Source of the DNA: Nocardioides sp. R-C-SC26
Lineage (GTDB): Bacteria > Actinomycetota > Actinomycetes > Propionibacteriales > Nocardioidaceae
Assembly: GCF_021246465.1 (NCBI RefSeq)
Contig: NZ_JAHRHK010000002.1
Span: forward strand, 62,001 to 126,000
Length of the DNA: 64,000 nucleotides
Direction: 5' to 3'
Position numbers and translations under genes: made by a program. Of this stretch, positions 41,955 through 50,468 are shown in pieces. The notes beneath the pieces are model-generated. The model searched no databases, had not been told where the DNA came from, and worked only from the letters and a program-made list of their open reading frames with translations. How positions within the stretch are numbered: the first letter of the stretch is position 1; each line of letters opens with the position of its first letter.

Positions 41955-44366
41955 ATGCCTACCGCCGCGCACATTCCGCCCTCCTCCGACCGTCCGCGAC
42001 GTCGTCACGTGCGGCGCGCCCTCGTGCTCCGCACCCTGGCACCGGCGCTGCTCGCCACGGTGGCGTTGGTGCCGCTCGCCGTCGGTACACCACAGGGGCA
42101 CGCCTCGGTCTCGCCGCGCTGGGAGGAGTCGACACCGCCGCCGCTCGCACTCGACCTCGAGCGGTCGGCGCGCCGCGTGGCGGCCGAGGAATGCCGCACG
42201 GTCGATCCCAACCTGGTACGCGGCGTCTGTCTGCGCTATCCGACCCGGCGCGGCACAGCCCTGACCTGGCTGGGTTCCTACCGGGCGCCGGACGGCCGGG
42301 TCTTCTTCTGCATCGACTACCTCTACGACTCACGCCTGCGCGCCGATGCGCGCGAGGTCTCGACCCGACGTCTGGTCAACCAGTTCGGTGATCGGATCGG
42401 CGTCGCCGAGGTCGCCGCGCTCAACTACCTCGTCTCCACCTGGGCCGGTCGCGGGTCCACGGGCAGCGACGTCGACGACGCGGCCATCGCGCTCATCGTG
42501 CGCCAGGTGATGTCCGACGGCGTGCGCGGCGACGGCGTCGTGGTCTACCCCCGGGCGCTGAAGGTGGGCGACCGAGTCCGCGAGCCACGCGGCGACCTCG
42601 ACCGGCGCGTTCTGGACCGGGCCCAGAAGATGTGGCGTGAGGCCGGGCGCCTGCGTGGGCCCTGGAGGATCTCGTTGATCCCACGCGACGCGGACCCCAT
42701 GCGCGTCGGTACGCCGCGGCGCTTCGCCGTCCGGGTGACCTCGGCCGCTGGCCGTGCCGTCACCGACGCCGGCGTCGTGGTGCGCTGCACCGGTCCGGTC
42801 ACCTGCCACCTCGACTCCGTCGGGACCGGGAATCGCCGTCGCGACGTCGTCGTCGAACCCCGAGCCACCGGACGCTTCTCGTTGCGGGCCGCGGTGAGGG
42901 CGCCATCCGCGGGTGGTGTGCTCTATCGAGCACGCGGGTGGTCGACCCACGCGAGCTGGACCGCTCGTCGAGCCGGTGTCCAACGTGGCTGGATCGCGCA
43001 GGAGAGCCGTGCCGTAGTGGAGGCGAGCGACGAGATCCGCGTGCGCCGCGCACGCCCGGAGCTCACCACGCGGGCGTCCGCGGCGACGACGAGCGTCGGT
43101 GCCGCGCTCGCTGACGACGTCACGATCAGCGGGCTCCCAGGCGCGCGTCCCCTGCTCGCGACGGCGGAGCTCTTCGGCCCGTACCGCCAGCAGCCCGGCG
43201 CGGCGGACTGCACCGCCGACAAGCGCGTGGGCACGGTCCGGTTCGCCGTCGCGGGCGATGGCACCTATCGCACGCCCGGCGTGGTGGTGAGCGAAGCCGG
43301 GTACTACACCTGGGTCGCTGCCCTGCCCGCCGATCTCGACAGTCTGCCGGTGCGGCACGCGTGCGGCATCGCGGAGGAGACCACGCTCGTCCGGCGGCTC
43401 ACACCCCAGGTCGGTACCCGCGCGTCGACGCAGCGCGCCCTGACCGGGGACAGGATCCACGACACCATCGAGCTCGCCGGAGTCAGCGAGACCGCCGTCC
43501 AGCTGCGCTGGACCCTCCACGGCCCCATCGCACCCCGGAACGGACGCTGCGCCGGACTGTCGTGGCGCGGAGCTCCCATCGCTGACCGCGGTGTGGTGCT
43601 GGCGCACGGCGACGGCCTCTACCGCACGCGGTCCACGACGCTGGTCACGCCCGGCTGCTTCACCTACAGCGTCCGGGTGCCCGCCACAGCCCGCACGACG
43701 TCGGCGCGACACGAGCCGGGTATCGCGGTCGAGACGGCGCTCGTCACCCGCCCTGCGACGCCGGTCGTGCCGGAGGTGCCCACCGGCCCGGAGATCGCGG
43801 TGCGACCCACGCAGCGGGTCGCGCCGCGCTATCTGGAGCGCCGCTACTCCGAAGAGATCTCGACCCCCGTTCCAGGGACGGACGCGCCTGGCGACTCACC
43901 GTCGGTGCGCGGGAGGGTCCGAGCCGATGCGGGAGCAGTGAGCATCGACCGGATCGGGCTCGTCGCTCCGGTCGTCTCCGCGCGGCTCGACGGCGGTGTC
44001 ATGGCGATCCCCGACGACGTGCGCACAGTGGGCTGGCTCTCCGTCAGCGCCCGTCCCGACGACGTGATGGGCGCCAGCATCATCTCCGGGCACGTCTCCG
44101 ACCGCCGGGACCGACGTGGCGCGTTCGGCCGACTGCACCGCGCGCAACGCGGAGACGTCGTGCGGTGGCGCGCCGACGACGGCACGATGCGGCTCTTCGA
44201 TGTCGTGTCCGTACGCCGGTTCCCACGCGCGCACGGACTCCCCGCCTCCCTCTTCCGCACCGACGGGCGTCGGCTGGTGCACCTGATCACCTGTGCCGAC
44301 CGCACGGTCTCGGGGGGCCGCGTCCACTATCGCGACAACCTCGTCGTCACGGCCGTAGCCCGATGA
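41955..44366 (+). CDS. Large secreted protein with C-terminal sortase domain
   Basis: 803 aa. The N-terminal signal/anchor segment is at about 22-44. Residues about 80-210 (FFCIDYLYDSRL to ALIVRQVMSDG) resemble thioester/TQXA-type adhesin domains, though the usual Gln motif is not clear. Two tandem beta-rich modules of about 110 residues (roughly 380-490 and 495-600) share the pattern GDGLYR/GDGTYRTPG, a GxYTW or CFTYSV strand and a GIAEETTLV or GIAVETALV end. The C-terminus from about 665 is a sortase: His713 in ISGHVSD, Cys780 in LITCAD, Arg793 in HYRDNL, spacing as in class E/F enzymes. No LPxTG-like signal was found at the C-terminus. A surface protein carrying its own transpeptidase domain is unusual. 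Confidence 0.8.
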   Translation: MPTAAHIPPSSDRPRRRHVRRALVLRTLAPALLATVALVPLAVGTPQGHASVSPRWEESTPPPLALDLERSARRVAAEECRTVDPNLVRGVCLRYPTRRGTALTWLGSYRAPDGRVFFCIDYLYDSRLRADAREVSTRRLVNQFGDRIGVAEVAALNYLVSTWAGRGSTGSDVDDAAIALIVRQVMSDGVRGDGVVVYPRALKVGDRVREPRGDLDRRVLDRAQKMWREAGRLRGPWRISLIPRDADPMRVGTPRRFAVRVTSAAGRAVTDAGVVVRCTGPVTCHLDSVGTGNRRRDVVVEPRATGRFSLRAAVRAPSAGGVLYRARGWSTHASWTARRAGVQRGWIAQESRAVVEASDEIRVRRARPELTTRASAATTSVGAALADDVTISGLPGARPLLATAELFGPYRQQPGAADCTADKRVGTVRFAVAGDGTYRTPGVVVSEAGYYTWVAALPADLDSLPVRHACGIAEETTLVRRLTPQVGTRASTQRALTGDRIHDTIELAGVSETAVQLRWTLHGPIAPRNGRCAGLSWRGAPIADRGVVLAHGDGLYRTRSTTLVTPGCFTYSVRVPATARTTSARHEPGIAVETALVTRPATPVVPEVPTGPEIAVRPTQRVAPRYLERRYSEEISTPVPGTDAPGDSPSVRGRVRADAGAVSIDRIGLVAPVVSARLDGGVMAIPDDVRTVGWLSVSARPDDVMGASIISGHVSDRRDRRGAFGRLHRAQRGDVVRWRADDGTMRLFDVVSVRRFPRAHGLPASLFRTDGRRLVHLITCADRTVSGGRVHYRDNLVVTAVAR

Positions 44367-44421
44367 CGAGCCGAGGCGCTCGCTACCGGGAGCGACGGTC
44401 CGGACAGTTTCGGTTGAGCGG

Positions 44422-45873
44422 TCAGCCGCGGTTCGCCTGCATCCACGCCTCGACGTCGTCCGCGGCGCGAGGCAGCGCGGCGGAGAGGTTGTGCGCGCCC
44501 GTGTCGGTCACCAGCACGTCGTCCTCGATGCGGATGCCGATGCCCCGCAGCTCCTGCGGCACCAGGAGGTCGTCGGCCTGGAAGTACAGGCCGGGCTCGA
44601 CCGTGAGCACCATCCCCGCCGCGAGATCACCCTTGGCGTAGGACTCCGGTGCCGCCTGCGCGCAGTCGTGCACATCGAGCCCGAGCATGTGGCTGGTGCC
44701 GTGCAGGGTCCAGCGACGGTAGAGCAGCGAATCGGGCTCCAGCGCCTCCTCGGCCGAGACGGGGAGGAGTCCGAGGTCGGCGAGGCCGTGGGCGAGCACG
44801 GTCATGGCGGCCAGGTGCACGTCGGCGAACGGGGTACCGGGCGCGACGGCCGCGATCCCGGCGTCCTGGGCCTGCAGCACCAGCTCGTAGAGCTCGCGCT
44901 GGAGGGGTGTGAACCGGCCATCCACCGGAAGGGTGCGCGTCACGTCGGCGGTGTAGAGGTGATGCCCTTCGACGCCCATGTCGAGCAGCACCAGCTCACC
45001 GGGCGTAATCGGCCCGGTGTTGTCGATCCAGTGCAGCGTCGTGGCGTGGGAACCTCCCGCGACGATGGAGTCGTACCCGAGGTCGTTGCCCATCGCCCGG
45101 GCGCGGCGGAAGAAGGTGCCTTCGATCCAGCGCTCGCCGAACTCCAGCACACGGTCCCACTCCGCGACGGCGTCGGTGAACCCGAGAGTGGTGGCATCGC
45201 AGGCCCGCTGCAGCTCGTCGATCTCCCAGGCGTCCTTGATCAGACGCTGCTCGGAGGCGACCCGGCTCAGTTCGCTGTCGCGCCCTTCGTCGGCCGACAC
45301 CAGGCGGTCGACATCGGCCGAGACTCCGCGGTGGACGCGGGTCTTGCCCGGTCGTGCCAGCGCCGCCTCCAACTCACCGATCGGACGCACCTCGATCCCG
45401 AGGGAGGAGGCCAGCTCGCGTGCCGAGGGCCGCTTGCCGGCCCAGAGCGCGCCGTACTGCCGGTCACGGAAGAACTCGTCGGACTCGCGTCCCGATCGCG
45501 GGCGGGCGTAGAGCACCGCCTCGCCGTCCTCGAGCACGAGCGTCGCGTCACTGGTCTGGTTGCCGCAGTAGTAGACGTGAGCGGTGTCGACCCGGAAGCG
45601 GTAGTCGGTGTCGTTCGATCGCACCTGATAGCCCCCGCCGGGGAGCACGAGACGCTCGCCGGGGAAGAGCGAGGCCAGGCGCGCCCGGCGCTCGGCGGCG
45701 CGTTCGGCGACAGGCGCGAGCGGGAGGTCGGCGTCCTCGTCGCGCCATCCGGTGCGCATGAACGCGGCGAGCGCCTCCGGCACCGTCGGGTCGTGCGACT
45801 GCGTGCCCGCGGCCTCCTCCGAGGCCGTCTCGGAGTCCTCTGAGATTCGCTGCTCCTCGATGTCCCCGTTCAT
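44422..45873 (-). CDS. M24 metallopeptidase (Xaa-Pro aminopeptidase, PepP-like)
   Basis: 483-aa creatinase/prolidase-fold aminopeptidase that removes an N-terminal residue before proline. N-terminal domain about 40-215, then the pita-bread domain with the five metal ligands in LLDMGVE, YTADVTRTL, HGTSHMLGLDVHD, VEPGLYF and GIRIEDDVLV. The N-terminus has a 40-residue acidic extension. ATG 45873 is preceded, 6 nt upstream on the minus strand, by TACAGT, so transcription likely starts at the start codon (leaderless). Divergent from the PrsW gene, with 51 bp between start codons. Confidence 0.92.
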   Translation of the reverse strand: MNGDIEEQRISEDSETASEEAAGTQSHDPTVPEALAAFMRTGWRDEDADLPLAPVAERAAERRARLASLFPGERLVLPGGGYQVRSNDTDYRFRVDTAHVYYCGNQTSDATLVLEDGEAVLYARPRSGRESDEFFRDRQYGALWAGKRPSARELASSLGIEVRPIGELEAALARPGKTRVHRGVSADVDRLVSADEGRDSELSRVASEQRLIKDAWEIDELQRACDATTLGFTDAVAEWDRVLEFGERWIEGTFFRRARAMGNDLGYDSIVAGGSHATTLHWIDNTGPITPGELVLLDMGVEGHHLYTADVTRTLPVDGRFTPLQRELYELVLQAQDAGIAAVAPGTPFADVHLAAMTVLAHGLADLGLLPVSAEEALEPDSLLYRRWTLHGTSHMLGLDVHDCAQAAPESYAKGDLAAGMVLTVEPGLYFQADDLLVPQELRGIGIRIEDDVLVTDTGAHNLSAALPRAADDVEAWMQANRG

Positions 45874-45879
45874 CAGGCC

Positions 45880-45918
45880 ACTGTACGAGCCGAATGGACC
45901 TCTCGCTCCCGATAGGCT
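45880..45918. promoter_or_regulatory. Back-to-back -10 elements for two leaderless genes
   Basis: TACAGT on the minus strand (45880-45885) lies 6 nt before ATG 45873, and TAGGCT on the plus strand (45913-45918) lies 6 nt before ATG 45925. Both fit TAnnnT at the spacing expected when the first base of the start codon is +1. Confidence 0.6.
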
Positions 45919-45924
45919 GCCCCT

Positions 45925-47082
45925 ATGCCGAGGACGGGCCCGAACGTGGTGATCGAGGCGCCCGTGGGGCGTCGTCTCGACACGATCACGTTCACCGTCG
46001 TGGTCGCGGTGGCAGTCAGCGTCGGCGCGCTCGGCATGTTCCTGCTCCTCGCGCTCTCCGGCGCGCCCGGCGTCGTGCTGCTCGCGACTCTGTTGGCCGC
46101 CGTCCCCGTGGGGCCGCTCGTCGCGTGCTATCTGTGGCTGGATCGCTACGAGCCCGAGCCGCGATCGTTGCTCCTCTACGGCCTGCTCTGGGGAGCCTTC
46201 GTGGCCACGGCGGCCTCGATCGTGATCGGCGGCGTGGGCGGCCTCTTCGTCGCCGTCACCGACGAGGTGTCGCTGGCGGTCGTGGCGCCGTTCACCGAAG
46301 AGGCCAGCAAGGGCCTCTTCCTCGCGTTGCTGCTGTGGTGGCGTCGCGCCGAACTGGACGGCGTCCTCGACGGCATCGTCTATGCGGGCATGGTCGGCAT
46401 CGGCTTCGCCTTCACCGAGAACATCCTCTATCTCGCCGCGGCCTACAACGGCACCGACGGGATGGGGCCGGGCGGTGTCGCCGGAGTCACCTCCACCTTC
46501 GTGCTCCGCTGCCTGATCAGCCCGTTCGCGCATCCGCTGTTCACCGCGTGCATCGGGATCGGGGTCGGGCTCGCCGTCGCCTCGCGACGTCGTTCTGTGC
46601 GGTGGGGCGCACCGATGCTCGGCTACCTGGTCGCCGTGCTCCTCCACGGTCTGTGGAACGGCTCGACGGTGTTCGGGCTCGCGGGCTTCGCCGGCGTCTA
46701 CCTGGTGCTGATGCTGCCGGCGCTGATCGGTCTGGTCTGCCTCGCGGTCTGGGCCCGATCGGCCGAGCAGCGGATGCTGAGCGTCGCCCTCGCCGACGCC
46801 GCGCAGCGCAATCTCATCCCCGCCACCGACATCGGCTGGGTCGTGGACCTGCGCGCCCGCCGCGCCGCGCGCTCCTACGCTTCGCGTTCGGCCGGGCCTG
46901 CCGGGGCACGCGCGATGGCGGCCTACCAGCAGGCCGCCATCGAGCTGGGCTTCCTGCATCACCGACTTCTACGTGGCACCCCGCCCGCGGACTGGCAGGA
47001 GCGCGGTGCAGCACATGTAACCCGCATCCGGACGATCCGGCCCTATGTCGCCTTCCCCGGACAGGTGGTTCCGGTCGCATGA
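45925..47082 (+). CDS. PrsW-family intramembrane metalloprotease
   Basis: 385-aa polytopic membrane protein. The family signature is complete: Glu125-Glu126 and Lys129 in FTEEASKG, Glu165-Asn166 in GFAFTENILYL, and histidines at 203 (FAHPLF) and 241 (LLHGLWNG). About eight hydrophobic segments precede a cytoplasmic tail of about 100 residues. PrsW proteases cleave membrane substrates such as anti-sigma factors in Bacillus; no substrate gene is evident here. The stop overlaps the ATG of the GTPase gene, so three genes (PrsW and two GTPases) are translationally coupled. Confidence 0.88.
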   Translation: MPRTGPNVVIEAPVGRRLDTITFTVVVAVAVSVGALGMFLLLALSGAPGVVLLATLLAAVPVGPLVACYLWLDRYEPEPRSLLLYGLLWGAFVATAASIVIGGVGGLFVAVTDEVSLAVVAPFTEEASKGLFLALLLWWRRAELDGVLDGIVYAGMVGIGFAFTENILYLAAAYNGTDGMGPGGVAGVTSTFVLRCLISPFAHPLFTACIGIGVGLAVASRRRSVRWGAPMLGYLVAVLLHGLWNGSTVFGLAGFAGVYLVLMLPALIGLVCLAVWARSAEQRMLSVALADAAQRNLIPATDIGWVVDLRARRAARSYASRSAGPAGARAMAAYQQAAIELGFLHHRLLRGTPPADWQERGAAHVTRIRTIRPYVAFPGQVVPVA

Positions 47083-48830
47083 ACGCCGCACAAGGCAAGG
47101 ACGCCGTCCGCATGCTGACTGCGATGGTGCACCTGCGCGCATCGCTGGCGGCGGCCGAGCTCCCCTTCGCTGTGCCGGACGTGGCCGGCCTGCGGCAGCA
47201 GCGTGCGGAGGTGATCACCCAGCTCGAGACCTACGTGATCCCCCGCGTGATGTCGCTGGAATCGCCGATGCTGGCGGTGGTCGGTGGGTCCACCGGCGCG
47301 GGCAAGTCCACCTTGGTCAACTCGCTCGTCGGTCACCGTGTCACGACGCCGGGTGTCCTCCGCCCGACGACTCGCTCGCCGGTGCTCGTGCATCACCCCG
47401 ACGAGGCCACGTGGTTCGGTCAGGACCGGCTGCTCCCCGACCTGGTGCGCGTCGACCACTCCACCGACGATCCCGGCTGCATCCAGCTCGTCGCCACCGA
47501 CGCGGTGCCGCGCGGACTGGCGATCCTCGATGCTCCCGATGTCGACTCCGTCGAGCAGCGCAACCGCGAGCTCGCCGCTCACCTGCTCCAGGCCGCCGAC
47601 CTCTGGCTCTTCGTCACCTCGGCCGCGCGCTACGCCGACCAGGTGCCGTGGGTCTACCTCCGCCAGGCCGCCGAGCGCTCGACCGCCGTCGCCGTCGTGC
47701 TCGACCGCACGCCGGACGAGGCCGTCCAGACCGTCGCCACCCACCTGGCCCGGATGCTCGCCAGCCGTGGGTTGAAGGACTCTCCGCTCTTCACCGTGCA
47801 CGAGAGCGCGGTGGACGACGAGGGACTGCTGCCCGCCTCGAACGTCGCGGAGATCCGTGGCTGGCTCGAGACGCTCGCGGCCGATGTCGAGGCGCGCGAG
47901 CTCGTCGTCCGACAGACCCTCGACGGTGCCGTCCGCGCCATCACGCGGCACGCCTACCCCATCGCCGACGCCGTCGACCAGCAGGCGCGGGCCGCCGCTG
48001 CGCTGCGTGCCGAGGCCGACGAGCAGTACGCGAACGCCCGCGATCGGCTCGGCCGCGGAGCGGGCGACGGCTCGGTGCTGCAGGGAGAGGTGCTGGCCCG
48101 CTGGCAGGAGTTCGCCGGGGGCGGCGAGCTGCTCCGATCGCTCGACAGCCGGGTCGGCGGTCTCCGGGACCGGGTCGTGAACACCATCCGGGGCAAGGCG
48201 CAGCAGGCCGAGCGGGTCACCGTGGCGGTCGAGTCGGCGCTCGAGGCACTGGTCCTCGGCGAGGCCGAGGACGCAGCAGCCGCTGTCTACCGGGCCTGGA
48301 ACGACACCGACGAGGGCCGTGCCGCGCTCAGCGAGGAGCCCCGGAGCCTCGGCCGCGCCTCGGCCGACCTGCGGCGCCGCGCCGAGCGCACCGTCCGCGA
48401 CTGGCAGCTCGACGTCGCCGAGTCCGTGCGCGGTCAGGCGTCCGACCGACGCACCTCCGCACGGTTCCTGACGATCGGCCTCAACGGCTTGGCGGTCTCC
48501 CTGATGGTCGCGGTGCTGGGCCGCTCGACGGGGACGTCCGGTCGTGGCGACCGCGACGACGCCGCGACGGCCGCACGTCGCGTCCTGTCGGCGGTCTTCA
48601 GCGCCGAGGAGCTCGACGACCTCCTCACCTCCACCGCCGCGTCGCTGGAGCAGCGCCTGGGCCGACTGATGGGCGAGGAGGAGGGCCGGTTCATCGCGCT
48701 TCTGGGCCCGGTTGCCGATGACGCGACCGATCGTGCGACCGTGACGCCCGGCACCACCGATGTGGCCGAGCGACTACGCGAGGCCGCGCGGCGTGTCGAC
48801 GATCTGCGCTACAAGGGAGTGAGCACGTGA
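47079..48830 (+). CDS. Dynamin-like/YfjP-type GTPase A
   Basis: 583-aa GTPase. G1 P-loop GGSTGAGKST at about 68-77, an RPTTRSPVL switch region, G3 LDAPDVDS and a G4-like LDRTPDE. The long helical C-terminal part has coiled-coil character and a hydrophobic stretch near 470-485 (LTIGLNGLAVSLMVAVLG) that could contact membrane. It is encoded next to a second, unlike GTPase with overlapping genes, as dynamin-like pairs often are (in Streptomyces, DynA and DynB act together at sporulation septa). Orthology to those proteins is not established. Confidence 0.82.
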   Translation: MNAAQGKDAVRMLTAMVHLRASLAAAELPFAVPDVAGLRQQRAEVITQLETYVIPRVMSLESPMLAVVGGSTGAGKSTLVNSLVGHRVTTPGVLRPTTRSPVLVHHPDEATWFGQDRLLPDLVRVDHSTDDPGCIQLVATDAVPRGLAILDAPDVDSVEQRNRELAAHLLQAADLWLFVTSAARYADQVPWVYLRQAAERSTAVAVVLDRTPDEAVQTVATHLARMLASRGLKDSPLFTVHESAVDDEGLLPASNVAEIRGWLETLAADVEARELVVRQTLDGAVRAITRHAYPIADAVDQQARAAAALRAEADEQYANARDRLGRGAGDGSVLQGEVLARWQEFAGGGELLRSLDSRVGGLRDRVVNTIRGKAQQAERVTVAVESALEALVLGEAEDAAAAVYRAWNDTDEGRAALSEEPRSLGRASADLRRRAERTVRDWQLDVAESVRGQASDRRTSARFLTIGLNGLAVSLMVAVLGRSTGTSGRGDRDDAATAARRVLSAVFSAEELDDLLTSTAASLEQRLGRLMGEEEGRFIALLGPVADDATDRATVTPGTTDVAERLREAARRVDDLRYKGVST

Positions 48831-50443
48831 CGGCAGCCGACCTCGACGAGGCGCGCGACCTGGTGCTGCGCGGCAGCGACATCGGCGCCCGGATCGAGGC
48901 GCTCGACGCTGCCGTCGACGCAGCCCGCGGGCGCTTGGACGACGCGGCCCTGGCCGACGCGCTCGGCGTCGCCGACCGCGGGGCAGCCCGGCTCCGGCTC
49001 TCCGCGCAGCACACCGTGGTCGCCATCGCGGGTGCGACCGGCTCGGGCAAGTCCTCGACGTTCAATGCCCTGACGGGCCTCGAGCTCTCCTCCACCGGGG
49101 TGCGCCGCCCGACGACGTCCTGGGCCACGGCCTGCGTGTGGGGGAGTGCGGGCGCGAGCGAGGTGCTGGAGTGGCTCGGCATCCCGCCGCGACACCAGAC
49201 GATGCGCGACTCGCTGCTCGACCTCGACCACGACGCCGCCTACCGGGCCGACCGCGAGCTGGACGGCGTCGTGCTGATGGATCTGCCCGACCACGACTCC
49301 ACCGAGGTGGCCCACCATCTCGAGGTCGACCGCCTGGTTCTCCTGGCCGACCTCATCGTCTGGGTGCTCGATCCGCAGAAGTACGCCGACGCGGCGATCC
49401 ACGATCGCTACCTGGCGCCGTTCACCACCCACGCCTCGGTGATGGTGGTCGTGCTGAACCACATCGACACCGTGCCGCAGGACCGTCGCCAGGCGATGGT
49501 GGACGACGTGAAGCGGCTGCTGACACTCGACGGTCTTGCCGCCGTGCCGGTCTTCGCGATCAGCGCGCGCGAAGGCATCGGGGTCGACGAGCTGCGCACC
49601 GAGATCGCCCGACGCGTGGCGGAGAAGCGCCTGACGCGCGAGCGGGTCGAGTCGGACCTGCGGCAGAGCGCCGAGCGGATCGCCGCTGAGCACGGCGACG
49701 CCGACCTCGCGAATCCGACTGCCGTGTCGTTGGACGCACGCCGCGTGGAGGAGTTCGAGGCACGGTTGGCCGAGGCCGCTGCCGTGCCGGTCGTGGCAGA
49801 CGCCGTCGAGACCGTCGTCCGATCGCGGATGCGCCGGATGGTGGCGTGGCCGCCGGCTGGTCTGCTGCTGCGGCGCGGTCGCCGTGACCGCGGCGGCATC
49901 GGAGCGCGGCTCCAGACTCCGCGAGCCCAGGTCACCGCGGAGGTGCGCGAGTTCGCTGCGGATGCGACGGCTGGGCTCGGCCGGCCCTGGGTCGACGCCG
50001 TCGACGACGTCGCGGAGGCGGCGATCGACCCGATCTGCGCGGGACTCGATGCCGCGGTCGCGGCCGTCGACCCGCAGCGCACCGGCGTTCCGGGCTGGGC
50101 TCGTGCCGTCGGCGTCGTGCAGTGGCTGCTGCTCCTGGCAGCGATCGGCTGCGGCGTCTGGGCGGGCCTGCTCGGCTCGCGGGGCGAGCTGCGGGAGTCC
50201 ACGATCTTCGACCTGCCGGTCGCGATCGCCGCGGCCGTTGGTGCCGTGGTGCTGGGCCTGGTGCTGTGGATCGTCGCGGGCGCGCTGGCCTCCACCGGTG
50301 CTCGCCGCCGGCGGGCGCAGGTGATGGCCGCGGTCGGGGACGCCGTGGAGTCAGCCGCACGCGAGCACGTCGTCGCGCCCGTGCGGGCAGAGCTGGCCGC
50401 GCACGCGGAGGTCTCGCGGTCGCTGGCCGCCGCGCTCGCCTGA
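48827..50443 (+). CDS. Dynamin-like/YfjP-type GTPase B with two membrane helices
   Basis: 538-aa GTPase. G1 AGATGSGKSS at about 68-77, RRPTTSWAT switch, G3 MDLPDHDS and G4 LNHIDTV are all clear. Two membrane helices lie at about 426-445 (VVQWLLLLAAIGCGVWAGLLG) and 462-485 (AAAVGAVVLGLVLWIVAGAL). GTG overlaps the GTPase A stop. It keeps a better G4 motif than its partner, so it may be the more active GTPase. Probable membrane-remodelling or septation role in a hetero-oligomer (inference from family). Confidence 0.84.
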   Translation: MTAADLDEARDLVLRGSDIGARIEALDAAVDAARGRLDDAALADALGVADRGAARLRLSAQHTVVAIAGATGSGKSSTFNALTGLELSSTGVRRPTTSWATACVWGSAGASEVLEWLGIPPRHQTMRDSLLDLDHDAAYRADRELDGVVLMDLPDHDSTEVAHHLEVDRLVLLADLIVWVLDPQKYADAAIHDRYLAPFTTHASVMVVVLNHIDTVPQDRRQAMVDDVKRLLTLDGLAAVPVFAISAREGIGVDELRTEIARRVAEKRLTRERVESDLRQSAERIAAEHGDADLANPTAVSLDARRVEEFEARLAEAAAVPVVADAVETVVRSRMRRMVAWPPAGLLLRRGRRDRGGIGARLQTPRAQVTAEVREFAADATAGLGRPWVDAVDDVAEAAIDPICAGLDAAVAAVDPQRTGVPGWARAVGVVQWLLLLAAIGCGVWAGLLGSRGELRESTIFDLPVAIAAAVGAVVLGLVLWIVAGALASTGARRRRAQVMAAVGDAVESAAREHVVAPVRAELAAHAEVSRSLAAALA

Positions 50444-50455
50444 CCCGGCACGCCC

Positions 50456-50461
50456 TAGTCT
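50456..50461 (+). promoter_or_regulatory. -10 element of a leaderless ettA transcript
   Basis: TAGTCT 7 nt before ATG 50469, in the 25-bp gap after the GTPase B gene; no ribosome-binding site is present. Confidence 0.5.
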
Positions 50462-50468
50462 TGAGGGC

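Noticed and set aside
44422..46962. An 846-codon minus-strand frame extending the M24 peptidase upstream
   Set aside because: The extension is antisense to the PrsW gene; the peptidase begins at ATG 45873 behind a fitting -10 box.
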